DNA of 64,000 bases from NCBI GenBank assembly GCA_951799425.1, contig OX637397.1, positions 40,094,409 through 40,158,408 on the forward strand, in the 5' to 3' direction. Below the pieces are notes generated by a model that ran no database searches, had not been told where the DNA came from, and worked only from the letters and a program-made list of their open reading frames with translations. Source of the stretch: Ilex aquifolium (Eukaryota > Streptophyta > Magnoliopsida > Aquifoliales > Aquifoliaceae). Positions 48,560 to 62,261 of the stretch are shown here, in pieces (the stretch's first letter is position 1; each line of letters starts with the position of its first letter). The position numbers and the translations under genes were made by a program.

Positions 48560-50530
48560 TGATAACATGTCGTGCATAATTTGGAGGATGTGAACTCATG
48601 TTTAGTTGATGATTTTGGAGTTTCTTTGGTTCGCAGCTTGTGGGTGTAAGTAAACCACTGCTTTGCCAGAGAAAAAGAGGAAGCTTGTACCATTGTACTG
48701 TGTATGAAAATGTTTGTGAAGAACGACTTGTTTGGTTACTGAGAAAATTTGGAGGAAAGAAAAGTAAATCAGATTTTTTTTTTCAATCTTTGTTCCATGA
48801 TTGATTAAATACTTGTAACATGTTCAGTAACATCGTGTCTTCAATTTGTTTTTTCGTTGCCACATTGTCTATCCAATTTAGCAGAGTATTAATGTGTGTT
48901 AGCAGTTTGATTGGAAAAATGTACGAGTGCGCAAATAGAATTCATGCTACTATTTATAGATTTTGTGTTAATTAAGAGTCAACAGATGATATTAGTGTGG
49001 TCATACTACCTTATATCACTGATCTAGATCAATTACTAATTGAGCATTTAGGCAAACTAAATGCTCCAATGTGTTGTTTAGTTGCTTGACTAGGAATATT
49101 ATGGAAACCCAAAATAATGCAAATATCAGCTGTGATTATGACATCTGATTCCTGAATTATGATACTTTTGTCAACTGGACGAAAGGTTCACATCTCTTGC
49201 AGTCTGTAAATGATATTTTCTTTTTTACTTTATCTTTGTTTCCTTTTCTCAGTGTTTCGTTGTTTTTTCGCTAATCGTGGCATTTCAAATTTTGATCTGT
49301 TTCTTTTTTTTGAGTTTACTTTGGCATGCTAACCTTATATTGTAAAGATAACCCCCAAAAAAAGGAAGGATAGAAGGAGGGCCTTTGTTAGGGCAATAAT
49401 TGAAGATAAGCTTCTCCCTCCCCTACTACACAAAAAATAAGAAAGAAAGAAGATAAGCTTGTCAACAGGAACGGATACAAAGAATGCTAAAAAGAAGTAG
49501 TTGGGAACTTTATGTGAATCTCTACTTAGACTTTTCTGTGAACATGTTTTGGATTAAATTAAGTGTTTGAGTGTATAAAAATTTAAGGCAAATAAGTTGG
49601 TGTAATTCAGGTCTCTAATGGTATTTGGGTCTTATTTCGTACCATGTTCAGTTTTGTTTATTGGCTTGCTTATATAGTTTGGTTCATGTAATGTGTTTAA
49701 AAGTTAATGCCCATGTCATGAAGTCCAACTTGGACAAAGTCCAACTCTTCTTGTCTAGCCTAGACCCAGAGACGAAAGCTGTACTTCATCACCGTGTTTA
49801 ATTGGCTACTGTTCACTTGATTTTGTGTAATGTGTTATTTTGTTGTACCTTTGCTAGGGTAAGTGTAATTTGTCTTCTATTTCCTTTTCATCTCTCCTCC
49901 TATCCCGGTAGTTGTAATCCTTCCCAACCTCCTCCAGATTTGATCTACATACTAATTAACGGGTGGTTGACTTTGTCTACTCGAAATATAAAGACAGAGA
50001 AAAGAAAGAAGAAGAAAAATCTAGGATTCCAACTAGAGTTCTTGAGCACTAATGCAAACAGCAAGGTTACTCTGTTTAGGTTAAAGGACTCTTATCGAAT
50101 ATTGCATCAAATACAATACTTGTTAAATACTTGATAATACTTGTTGGATATACACCATATGTGTTCTATTTCAAACTGAATCATGGGCTTGGTTCAGAGT
50201 CTGATACGTATTTCTTAGTCTAAGTAGCTTGTTCCTTTGGAACGGTAGCATCATCTTTGGATTTCAGTCAAAGAAGGGATATATTAGACTCCATGTTGTT
50301 TATGAGTTCATGATCAGGCTGAGAGATAATAGACATAATAGCCTAAATACTAGAATTATCAACATTAGAATTGTTAGCGGCCAGAGATGAGTCAATAACA
50401 TATTACCTGATGAGAAGAATCAACTTTCAAATGAGAATCATGAGAAGTAGTACTGTATGTGCTGATAAGTTTTTTTTTTAGCAGAAAAAAGATTCCGCTC
50501 TGTCTAATTGTCCGTAGTATTGTTTGGAAG
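48560..50530. other. Intergenic stretch upstream of RDR1-C
   Basis: Nothing with family support seen; AT-rich with short reading frames only. Confidence 0.5.
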
Positions 50531-50539
50531 ATTAGATAT

Positions 50540-50900
50540 GTAATATCAAAAGATAATTTGATAGTGTTGCCCATTGGCCCGTAGACTTCACCGGGGGGGG
50601 GGGGGGGGGCTTTTTCTCCTTGACCTTGTGCAGATTTTTCCCTAGAGGCATTAGAGTTAGGAGCTGACGGCTGCTGGTTGAACTTCTCTTTGCTGGCTGC
50701 ATCAGTTGCACTAGAGTTTTTCGAATGAAGTTTGCAGTTTGACTTTGCATGACCTTGTTTGGAACAAGACGTACAGTACCTTAAGTCCTTCTCATAGACG
50801 ATTTTCTACCATCTTCCTTCGTTTTGTCCCATGCCTAACCAGACCCATAACAATATGCGTAGTTTTAAATTTAATCTTATACCTTTACTTCTTTAATTCA
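50540..50900 (-). pseudogene. Decayed CCHC zinc-knuckle fragment (DUF4283/LINE-type)
   Basis: The minus strand gives KIVYEKDLRYCTSCSKQGH followed by AKSNCKLH, a CX2CX4HX4C zinc knuckle preceded by the VYEKD...YC context seen in DUF4283/zinc-knuckle proteins of plant LINE elements. Stops lie on both sides. A poly-G run at about 50592-50609 interrupts the Pro-rich tail. Confidence 0.5.
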
Positions 50901-50959
50901 CAAAAACTGATCCTTAATCATCTCTTGGCAACAAATACTTCTCAGCGAACCATCTAGTG

Positions 50960-52131
50960 AAATGCAAGTTCTGGTTCCTTGAATTAGTCACGTTATGTAT
51001 CCTATTTTTTAGGTTTCTCTGTATTGCTATGTTTGTCTCGTACACTTGTTTCCCATATTGATATCATTACTTTCTAGGTAATAATTAAGATTAGGTTGCG
51101 TTAAGCATCGCACCAAGTTCCAGAAGTTTTGCATAAACGCACTATTATTAAATTGGGAGATCAAAATATGATTTTAGGCTGCTGAGATTCTCTTAATTCC
51201 ACTAGGACTAAGACTAAGCAATGGGAAACTGATTGCTATTTGACTGTAAGACTATTCTGAGACATCTAAGATCACACAAGATGACCTAATAGAATAACTT
51301 GGCTCAGAACTCAACAACTGATGGCCAACAAGTATTTAAATTACCTAAAGCCCCTTTAACCTTTGAATTATGATGAAATAGAAGCAAACTGTTCCAGACT
51401 TTCTTATGCTGAAAATGCCTACGGAATCAAACTTGATTCAAAGCAAAACTTGATAACATTTAAAATTTCCAATTTCTTTCCTGTCCACATGTTCTGCATG
51501 GGTTAGGGGGGTTGTTAAGTTCAACAATGAAGTACGTAGGTTCAAGTCTAAGAGTAGTTACTTTGGGTAAACTTACCAAAAGTTAGCTCTGTATATAGTC
51601 TACTCTTCCCAGCTGCTTAAGTGGGACCACACTGGTTAGGGACTTTTATGCTATGCATAGTGTTATTCGTATGAAAGAGGCAATTTTTCACATTCATTGC
51701 ATAGAATGACAGGGAAGACGATACAAATGGGTTGGGGGTAGAGGAGGCGAGCTGAAGAACAAGTTGAAGCTTCTTATAGTGACTGAAGAGAAATGGCAAA
51801 AGAAAAAAAGGACCAAATCTGCATGAAATGTTGCTTTTGTTTTGATTAAGTTGTGTTCCAGCATCCTATTTATACAAAATTGTATCAGGTGATCTCTTTC
51901 TCGCTCTCTCTGATAGATGATCGGTGATCTCTTTCTCACTCTCTCTGGTAAATGATCAGGTGACAAGTGTCATTGTTATCTGATGGTTTATATCTGTTTC
52001 AGTTTTATGATTCTAATTTGTAATTATTCCTTTTGATTTTTGCATTTGTGTCGGCCAACCCAATGTTGTGCAGTTGCCACAACTGATGTAGTTCTGTATG
52101 ATGAAACTGCAGTTAAAATTACTTAAGCTGG
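50960..52131. other. Proximal upstream region of RDR1-C
   Basis: No coding sequence. A TTGTGCAG at about 52067-52074 could be the acceptor of a 5' UTR intron just before the start codon. Two GATCTCTTTCTCNCTCTCTCTG repeats lie at 51890-51950. No convincing TATA box was picked. Confidence 0.4.
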
Positions 52132-55100
52132 ATGGGTAAGACGATTCAGGTGTATGGGTTTCCCCATCATGTGTCTGCAGCAGTGGTTCAAAAATTTCTA
52201 GAGGATTATACAGGAAAAGGAACTGTGTATGCTTTAAAGGTTAAGGTTTCCAAAGGAGGGTTTAGAGCATATGCTGAAGTACAGTTTACCAATAGGAAAA
52301 GTGCTGAGGATATCATCTCATTGGCAAATCAGCGGCTCTGGTATGGGTCTTCTTATTTAAAAGCTAGGGAAATGGACTCTGACATCATACCAAAGCCTCG
52401 GACCTATGTGCATTGCATGGAACAGGTAAGCCTACATTTTGGGTGTCAGACGTCAAGGGAGAATTTTTCAGTTCTCTGGAAACAGGCAAATGTTTCTGTA
52501 AAATTTGGGATTGGATTGAAAAAAATGTACTTCTTCCTATCCCATTTTTTTGTTGGTTACAAGCTTGTGCTATCCTACGAAAACATCTGGCAAGTTGAGC
52601 TACATTGTCCACGTGGTCAAACTGCAAAGTTTCTCCTCATTCAGGTCTGTTCCATTAATTTTCACTAATACGACCATATTGGCATGTCAGTATTTTCTTT
52701 TCATTGTTCTTTTATATGTTGAACAAGTGGATTTCTTCAGTTTTTGTTCTTAATTTGCATGGATTTCTTAACTTGCACCTCTAGTTTATGTGATGGCTTC
52801 CGTAGATGTGAAATTATTAGTGATTAGCTAATCTTCCCCCAAACTAAGATGCATAGTACAGTTGTTCTGAACCGATTAACTTAGTTTAGAATTTTACCAT
52901 TATATTGATCTATAGACCCATTGATTTATGTGTCGTGGTACCCTATTACTGGAAAAAAAACGTTTCTTTGTGGATGCCTTGAATTATGGTGGGACTGGGA
53001 CAAATGAGTAATATTCGTTCATCCAGGATTATGAAACCATCCCCAGCGAAGCGATGTAATAATAAAGGTGCTTGGGAATAGAGAGGGAGGACTATTGAGA
53101 ACACCGTGTGAGGTTGAGCACGTAGCTGAAAGGATCCTTTGCTTAGAATGAGGCACAATGAGCCCAGTAGGGTGATTTTGTATCTCTGAGGGCTTTTAGT
53201 AGATAGACTAAGTGACAATTTACATGCTTCTTGTGGAAATTGGTGACTGCAAGGTTTATATGGGCTTGGTAACCTTTGCTGAAGTATGCGGCTGACGGTA
53301 TAGTTTGAACAATACATTAGGAGGCAACAACTGTCCCAAGGTTCAGAAAGCCTTTTATTTGTTTGGATTAGGTGAATGGTTTCATCCTTATCTGACAGGG
53401 GTCTAAACTTGTTTAAGTGGCCATGCCCTAGAACCACTATAGCTACCCAGGGCTTGTGTGATCTTCCTGTTGCCACTGACCAGGGCTAAGCTCGTTGAGG
53501 GCACCCTAGTCCGTCCTAATAGTCATATGTCAACTATTAAGAGGATTACCCTTGAATGAAACGCTTCTAGTTGTTTCCCTTGAATCTATAACGAAGAAAT
53601 GTGGCGACCTGAGTGTGACTCAGGTTGGACACCTCGTTGGCACTGGTAGTGTTTCTTGTGATATGTTTCTAGCTGGGGTGAATCTAGCTTTTCGATAATA
53701 ATTCTTAGTGTAACAAGTGAGGAGGTTGTTAGAAGTTCATGATGTCCTTCCAGTTCCTCGAAGTGCTCTATGTTAGTTAGATCATCTAAGCATCAGCCAC
53801 ATGATTGCTTCGTTTGAATAATTAGCCTGCTCGGTAATGATGCCTCATTTAATTAGCTGATCATTAGACAATTTTGAAACGCCATATTTTTCAACATCTG
53901 CAAAACTTTTGTCATCTAACTGCAAGGGTGGAAATTTTGTTTCGTTTCCACCAAAACAACTGAAACATTTCAGTTTCCATGGAAACTAATACAATAAGGA
54001 TTGAATATCGAAACTTCTTCTTTCGAGGTGTCTCAGGATGTTTTGGTATGTTTCGCAAACAAATTCTTAATTTTTTTTAAGTTCACATTTTGTTTCCGAA
54101 ATATCTTGAAACATTTCCATTACCTAGCTGTCCGAAACTTTGTATTGAAACACTGCAATTACGTTCTACTTGATGTAATGACATAGTAAGTGTCAAAACA
54201 ACCTTATAATTGTGTTTTATCTGAGCCATAGTTTCTTGGCTTTGGGCATTGATCAAACACCAATGGAGCTTCCTAATCCTATTCCTAACTATTGGGCTGA
54301 AGCTGATTAGTGTCCCATATTCAGTATCTTCATTACTTCATTTTGAAGATGATCATTCAGCTACGTGTTTGTCATTTTGTTAGTTGGTGCATCAGTTTAA
54401 CTTATGTGTTCTCCATCAGCATGTTACCTCCCTTTACTTGTCTTGTCATGTGTTTTTGCTTATGCATGGTATGTAGAGTTGGTAATTAACACATCTATGC
54501 ATATTCTCTCTTTTGATCTAGTTATATGGTGCTCCTCGGATCTATGAGCAAGTTGAAGATTCCCTTCATAGCTATTTCAAGGAAACCCCTGATGATCAAT
54601 GGGTCAGGACAACTGATTTCACTCAATCATTATGTATTGGGCAATCTTCTGGTTTATGTCTGGAGATTCCTTACGGAATTCAGCTTCCAAATTTCCATGA
54701 AAACTTTCCTTACTATAAAGAAAGTGCAAGCCAATTTACATTGGTGAACGGTTACACCTTTTCTAACAATTTGGATCTAGTCCCCATTGTGGGTCCTCCA
54801 GGTGGACTTGAATTGCCATATAAAATATTATTCAAGATTTGTTCCTTGGTTCAACATGGGTGTCTTCCAGGACCAGCACTTGACATCAATTTTTTCCGTT
54901 TGGTCGATCCACGGAGAATGGATATTGGATGTATTGAACATGCCCTAGAGAAACTATTTCATTTGAAGGAATGCTGTTATGACCCTGTAAGGTGGATTAA
55001 TCAAGAATACCAAAAATACCGCACTTTTAGGAAACTTCCTAAAACGCCTGATGTTGCCTCAGATGATGGGTTGGTAAATGTACGTAGGGTTCAAATAACC

Positions 55101-58100
55101 CCATGCAAAGTGTATTTCTGCGGTCCAGAGGTTAATTTGTCTAATCGCGTATTACGCCATTATTCTGCATATATTGATAATTTCCTTCGTGTTTCTTTTA
55201 TTGATGAGGAGTGGAATAAAATGTATTCCATGGACTTATCTCCCCGTACAGCTTCTGCAAATGAGGACAGAAGAACTGCTGTTTATAAGAGGATACTGTC
55301 AATTCTTAGAAAGGGCATAGTTATTGGTAGTCAGAAATTTGAGTTTCTTGCCTTTTCATCAAGTCAGCTACGGGATAATTCTGCTTGGATGTTTGCTTCA
55401 AGACCTGGGCTTACTGCAGATGATATTAGAACGTGGATGGGTGATTTTCATCAAATCAGAAACGTGGCGAAATATGCTGCGAGACTTGGTCAGTCCTTTG
55501 GTTCCTCCAGAGAAACTTTGAATGTTGCTAGGGATGAAATTGAAATTATTCCTGATGTTGAGGTTGTAAGAGATGGAGTCAGATACGTTTTCTCTGATGG
55601 AATTGGGAAAATATCTGCTGACTTTGCTTGCAGAGTTGCTATAAAATGTGGCCTTAATAGTTCTACTCCATCTGCCTTTCAGATCCGGTATGGTGGATAC
55701 AAAGGTGTTGTGGCTGTTGATCCCACTTCATCAATGAAGTTGTCACTGAGAAAGAGCATGTCCAAGTATGAATCAGAAAACACAAAATTAGATGTTCTGG
55801 CATGGAGCAAGTATCAACCTTGTTTTCTGAATCGTCAAATAATCACTCTTTTGTCTACTCTTGGGGTCAAAGATCATGTCTTTGAAAAGATGCAAAGAGA
55901 AGCAGTGAATCAACTGAATACCATATTAACAGATCCTCTAAGGGCTCAGGAGGCGCTAGATTTGATGTCTCCAGGAGAGAACACTAACATTCTCAAGGAA
56001 ATGCTTCTGTGTGGTTATAAGCCTGATGCAGAACCATACCTCTCAATGATGCTGCAAACTTTCCGGGCATCGAAATTGCTTGACTTGCGGACTAGAACAA
56101 GAATATTTGTTCCTCGTGCAAGATCAATGATGGGATGTCTAGATGAAACCGGAATCTTGGAGTATGGGCAGGTATTTGTGCAACTTTCCGGCACTGGATG
56201 TAAGCTGTTTGATGACGATTCCCTTAAGTACAATGACAGTAATTTCGTAGTTAATGGCAAGGTAGCTGTTGCGAAAAACCCGTGCTTGCATCCTGGTGAT
56301 TTGCGTGTTTTAAGGGCTGTTGATGTGCCAGCTTTGCACCATATGGTGGATTGCGTTGTTTTTCCACAGAAAGGAAAGAGGTAAAACATGATTGTGAAAA
56401 CTTTTGAACTATGAAGTCCATATGTAATTTTACTTTAATTTTAGTGCGGTGTAAAAGGGCTAGAGTGAATTATAGCTTACACATATTCACATAAAAGTTA
56501 CAGTTAGGTTAATAAATTCCACTTGATATATATTTTCTCTTCGAAAATATGGGAGTTCATATTATTGGAATTAGTGATGTCTAGTTGGAAGTGCTTACTT
56601 GGGCTTTGTTCTGCTTTAACATGCATTATTGATGGATTTTTGAAGCTAATAACGATAGTAATAATGAGTTGTTCCAATTGGTTACACATAACCACCTTTT
56701 TGGATTTAGTCACAATGGCAGCTTTATGCACTACTGTGCACACTACGAATGTAGTATATATGAGTGTTTGAATGCCCTTTGATCTATCAATTTAATATTT
56801 ATTAGTAATTGTTCGGTTATCCTGGGATATTTAATTATGTTTTGGATAAATCTTGTAACGTCACGATGTTTCTGAAAAATGGAGTGTTATTAATGACAGA
56901 ACTGGCTCCTGCTTTTATGGCTAATTTACATAGTTATTGACCAACATCTTTCTGTTAGCACTCTCACTTACCCTTGGCAAATTTTAATTACAGACCTCAT
57001 CCAAATGAATGCTCTGGAAGCGACTTGGATGGTGACATTTACTTTGTCTGTTGGGACTCTGATCTGATTCCACGCCGGCAAGTCCAACCTATGGATTATA
57101 CCCCAGCACCACCCATGCTGTTGGATCATGAAGTTACAATTGAGGTATTATTCACATGGTTAGATGTTGTAGTAGTTTGGGAACTCCTCCTGTTGTTCCT
57201 ATAATGAATTATCCTTCTGTTGGATTAACATTTTATATCCACCTATGCATGTTTCCCATTTGATCTATCTTTTGTTATTACCATTGACCGGTCCCTGACA
57301 AATTGAGGCTGCTAGAGGGGGTGGACTGGGAATAGACCTTACTCTTGTATTTTTCACTCAAAATGGCTGCCCTTATTTTGAATCCACGACACTGGCATTA
57401 TTGATTGGAGAGCCAGTTTACCATTGCACTAGGCAATGATTTATTCTCTGCTTTTAGTGTTATTTTTTTTTTGAAATTCACATATTTACATTTTTGTGGC
57501 TTCTAATTGTTTTTCTCCATGAAGCACATGTCCACAATTGCTCTTGACAAATGATTTGTTCTCTCTTATCCAGCATTTCTTTCATTACTGTTAATTCCTT
57601 TTGAGAAGAAATTATTAGTACCTTATCTGCCCTTCATTATATCAAAGAGATTTGTTGAGCCATAGTCGATATGTTGTGAATATTTATATCTACTAGTGCA
57701 TGCTTGTGAATAATATAAAATATTCTTGTATTTCAGTGTGTGCACGTGCATGTTAATGTGTTTTGAGACCTATTCTCCAGACGAAATTTTCTTAAATACC
57801 CTTGAAAGTTGTCATTGTGATTGAAAATGGAACAATTCTTTGTATCCTGCATTTACCTGTTTTAATACTTTGATGTCTTAAATCGTCCAACACTGCTTAC
57901 GAAATACGAATGGAACCACCTGAGCGCATATCTGATTGTTAGGCTCCTGTTTAGAACCTTGAACTCATCGTAGCTTTGAGGCTCTTTTATATCATCTCCA
58001 AAATCCTCTAACTTATATTGCAACATATGAGGCTTTCAAATCACTGTTGGACACCTAAGTTGACATTAAAACTGAAAATGCAACAGGCTAACTTTATGAA

Positions 58101-61100
58101 ACAACTCTAAAACTCCAAAAACTAACATATGGTGCTATAAATGTTTTTGTTTCCAGAGCATCATATCAAGAACCCACTCAAGCACATTGCTATATGGGAC
58201 ACGACCTTTTTTGCCCCCACATGGGACCCACCTAACCACGTCTCCCTATGGGGGGCCAGCGAAATAGGTCCAGTTCTGGTACCACCTGCAACGACTCAAG
58301 TCAATTGCATGTGATATTACCTGCTTTTGGGTTGCTCATAACTTAATGCGTTCCCAATCTGAAATCTGCAGCCAAGCACATCCAATCATTTTTATTTTTT
58401 TGGTCTGACATCCAATCATTTTTATACTCTCTGATCTCTAATGGAGAAAGGAAGGGGGAGAGAGAGATCCAGGTTTGGTCCCATGGGTGGGTCAGCCACC
58501 AGTTCGGAACTCTGATCTGGGTTTGAGTTTGATTGACTGTGGGCTTAGGAGCTCTATTGAATTTGAGTTGTGTGTTTTCGCAGTGTTTGTGTGCTGAACC
58601 AAGCCACCAGTGTGCTCGTGTGTGTATATGCGTTTGAAAGCGAATGTAGGCATTCATGTTTGATAATGCATGTTGGCTTTTTTTTTTTTTTTTTTTCGGG
58701 GGGGGGGGGGGAGAAGGGGTGGTTTTAAATTTTTTTTAGGCAACTTTTTTGGTTTTAATTTTTAATTTTCATGTTTTTAGTTTTTTTTTTCTTTTTTAAT
58801 TTTCGTTTGGTGTCTTAAAGGGTAAATGAGCATATTTAGAAAAATGGGATGTTTTCGGCAGATTTTGTGAGGGTATCCCATGAAATAGAAATCTGAACTA
58901 GGAGTGCAAAGTAATTTCAAAAACTTTGAGCGCATCTCCTACAGTTTTAGCAAAACTTAAGTGTTATTCCACCTTAAATTTAATAGACTAGTTATGGTTT
59001 AGTTTTGTGGTTCCAGTAAAATTCAGAGTGGCAGTGATGAACAGGGTCAGTTTGTTCAATCGTATTTGAGATAATACTTTTTTATTGATCTTGTACCTTT
59101 CCATAGTACAGCCTCATTAGGTTGCAGCATAAGTTTCATTTGAAATTACCTTAGTTCATTCAAAGCAATCAGGCATTTTCTTCTTATTTTGTTGTGTGGA
59201 TAATTTTAGAAATACATTTTATTTTTTCTGAAATCATATATAAGCCACACATATCAGCAATTTTGTTGAAAATATTTTTCGCGGCCTTAAATAAATGGTT
59301 CAGAATTGTAGAAGTCTTGTTGTCGACTCATTCAGTTTTCTTACTAAATTAGGGAAGCACTTGAGTACTCAATGATGCTGCCTAAGGCTGTTTATTTTGC
59401 TGTTGTAGGTTATGGAAAAACATAGTTTTGATTTCTTTATTTTAAGTTGAAAGAGATGTTATGTCATCTCGATGGATGAGTATTATAATTAGCTTGCATT
59501 CAAGGTTACAAATGGACAAATTTTGAAGTATTGCTGGAGTTTTGAGGTAGCAACTTGTACTGAAGATGGTAGGGGAAAAGTTAGCAATGTCTAGGGGCTT
59601 TTGTGTCTAATATGAGACCAAAAAAAGGTTTTCGTTTGAACAAAACAAAAAACTCTGTCGTTGTTGAAGTTGAAGCAAAAGGAGGTGGACAAGGAGGTCT
59701 GAGATTTCTTAGGCATAGAACCTTGCATTTGGGTATGAGTTGATCTCAGCTTAGTTGAGAATAATGCATTGCTGTTGGATATCCCCTGTTCCCTGTCAAG
59801 ATTTGACTCCAGTAAAATGGAAAAATTAATCTTGACATCTACAGCCAAGCTCTTACCTGGTTTGTTCTTTAACTATGTTTTGCTTTGGTGTAAGTTGCAG
59901 ATAAACCAGCTCGTTTACCGCAGCATATTCTAGAAGCCATGAAGTTTTTCTGGAATACTTATCTGTCATTACCATAACAACAGAAACTACTACAAGCAGT
60001 TTCTACCACCAAAAAGTGAATAAACAAATTCCCGTGTCTACAACTACTACTACTAAACTAGCTACCTAAGATCCAAAGGGAACTTTGAAAAAAAAAAAGC
60101 ATCAGGTAGAATGACCTTTTTTTTATAGGACAATGAGTAAAATATCCTTGAAATTTAACTGCTTAAAATTCTTCTTTGTATTGGTCGTTTTAGCATCTTG
60201 TGCCATGGTGTCACTTTTAGATAAAATATCTTGGTTTGCTCTCCCAAAGACAGTAATTTACATTACTACTGCTCCCATCATCACCACTGCTGCGGCTCTG
60301 CTACCATATTGCTTGCTTTCTCTGCCCATGTCGCAATGTGTTATTCGCTATGCATTTTGCTTTATAGTGGGTAATAAGCAGAACTGCATCTGAAAGAGAG
60401 AATGAACATGACATTTACCCTGGCTAGGAAATAGCTTTACAACAGTAGCTTGAGGTGAAGTAGCTGCAGCACACCTTGCTTATGAAAATCCAAAATAATT
60501 GCTAAGGCACTCAGTCATACTCCTTGGTTAATTTAGTTTGTCTGTTTTGGACAATGCATCAGATTTTTATGTTTACTGCAGGAAGTCGAGGAGTATTTTA
60601 CCAACTATATAGTCAATGACAGTTTAGGAATTATTTCAAATGCCCACACAGTCCTTGCTGATAGGGATCCTTCCAAGGCAATGTGTGGTCCTTGTCTAGA
60701 GCTTGCGAGGCTGTTTTCAATTGCAGTTGACTTCCCTAAAACTGGAGTTCCAGCTGAGATACCCCCTCATCTGCGTGTCAAAGAGTATCCAGATTTCATG
60801 GAAAAGCCTGACAAAACCACCTACATATCAGAATGCGTGATTGGAAAGCTTTTCCGAGAGGTAAAAGACGTTGCACCAGACACAAGCTCTATTAGAACCT
60901 TCACAAGGGAAGTGGCGAGACGGTCATATGATCTTGACATGGAAGTAGATGGTTTCGAGGATTACATTGATGATGCTTTTGAATATAAAACTGAGTATGA
61001 TTACAAGTTGGGAAACATGATGGATTACTATGGCATAAAAACCGAATCTGAAATAATGAGCGGGGGAATTATGAAAATGTCAAAATCTTTCGACCGGAGA

Positions 61101-61418
61101 AGGGATGCGGACGCAATTGGTTTGGCTGTAAGGTCCTTAAGGAAGGAAGCCAGGACCTGGTTCAAGCAGAAAGGGAGTGATACGGATGCTGGAGCTGATG
61201 ACGTTTATGCAAAAGCATCGGCTTGGTATTATGTAACATATCATCCTAGGTATTGGGGTTGCTACAATGAGGGAATGGATCGGGATCATTTCCTTAGTTT
61301 TCCATGGTGTGTTTACGACAAGCTGATCCAGATCAAAAAGGATAAATCAAGTCTCAGAAGGGCTCTCCATATGTCTTCACTTGAACGGCAGTTCGATTAT
61401 GGATTGAGTCTGAGTTGA
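52132..61418 (+). CDS. RDR1: RDR1 copy C, complete RNA-dependent RNA polymerase
   Basis: Complete host RDR of the alpha clade, acting in antiviral and transgene silencing by making dsRNA from ssRNA templates. Exons 52132-52644, 54522-56380, 56994-57144 and 60582-61418 join in frame to 1119 residues, close to the usual about 1100. Residues 1-95 form the RRM-like N-terminus (MGKTIQVYGFPHHVSAAVV). Exon 2 holds the linker and polymerase core (CGPEVNLSNRVLRHYS, AFSSSQLRDNSAWMF, FSDGIGKIS, QIRYGGYKG, LDVLAWSKYQPC, PGENTNILKEMLLCGYKPDA, KNPCLHPGD). Exon 3 holds the catalytic DLDGD at about 801-805. Exon 4 is the C-terminal helical domain. Introns 1-3 are 1877, 613 and 3437 nt. All frames are open with no missing key residue. 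A GTAAGC at 52426 looks like a donor, but reading through it matches the family. Confidence 0.95.
52645..54521 (+). other. RDR1-C intron 1
   Basis: 1877-nt intron between the N-terminal exon and the core exon; GT at 52645, acceptor TTTTGATCTAG before 54522. It contains a 176-codon antisense open frame (53476-52946) without recognised family. Confidence 0.85.
57145..60581 (+). other. RDR1-C intron 3 with about 1.7 kb insertion
   Basis: Collinear with intron 3 of A and B up to about 57960 (TAGGCTCCTGTTTAGAACCTTGA) and again from about 59670 (AAGGAGGTGGACAAGGAGGT). The intervening 1.7 kb is absent from A and B, where about 140-170 bp of different sequence stands. It contains a T/G homopolymer run at 58679-58711 and no coding sequence. 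Confidence 0.75.
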
Positions 61419-62255
61419 GAACTTTGGCATCAAGCCAGTTCAATATTTTCCTAATTTGAAGCATGTGAAGCTGTGTGATTTTATGGTTTTTCTTGGCTAC
61501 CTTAGAAGCTTATGTGTGTATTTATGTTATGTGTTTGCTTATTTGAGGGTGTATATTGTCTGAACTAATAGGTGTAAATAGGCAGTGTGTATGTACAAAA
61601 ATAATAAATGATGCTTTCCTAATCGTTTTTCTTCAATTCTGCAGCTTTGTGTTGGGTGCCAAACCCTTATAATATATTCTTGTTAGCAGAGGCATGCAGA
61701 AGTTTTACACATTACATGAGTTTACTATGTGACATGTTACTCAAGGAACATAGAGGTTACTGAGGGGTTTGCAATACATGTGCTCTAAAAGCATGTAAAT
61801 TTTGCGTGCAGTCCCTTATAATTCTCATTGTCGGAAGTGTCGTGTAGAATGAGTGAGACTTGGGTCAATATCTAGAACTCTAAATATGGAGATAGGCAAG
61901 TTGGACAAAGGGAACACTAATGTCTTTCCTGTATTGTTAACGTTCGGGGTATTAGTTTAACCAAATTGACATAGTCTCGAATTTAGGGTCTCTCTTGAAC
62001 CGATTTACTTTCTGGAGAATACAACTATCTAGATGATTTGAGTTAGAGTTCGAACTTGATGTGGAGAGCCATCAAAGGGCAGTAAGAACTAAAACCAAAC
62101 TGCGCTTCTTTTCCTTGGTATGAGAAGAATTGAAAAAGTTAAAAATCACGACTTTGTAGTTCTTGTCATTATAATTTTTCAAGTTTGTAATTTGTATATT
62201 TTTTATTGAATATAAAAATGACAGTTTAAATTGAATAACAGAAGTGATAAGGTGT
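61419..62255 (+). other. RDR1-C 3' flank, shared with A and B
   Basis: Recognisably homologous, with small gaps, to the flanks after 4062 and 43084, ending near GAATAACAGAAGTGATAAGG. No gene. Confidence 0.7.
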
Positions 62256-62261
62256 GTCTCA

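Noticed and set aside
48124-48577. Frames with RERERE and similar runs
   Set aside because: Translations of TC microsatellites.
52426-52431. GTAAGC that could end exon 1 of RDR1-C
   Set aside because: Reading through it gives FGCQTSRENF...LSYENIWQVEL, which matches the conserved RDR1 N-terminal region, and the frame stays open to a better placed donor at 52645.
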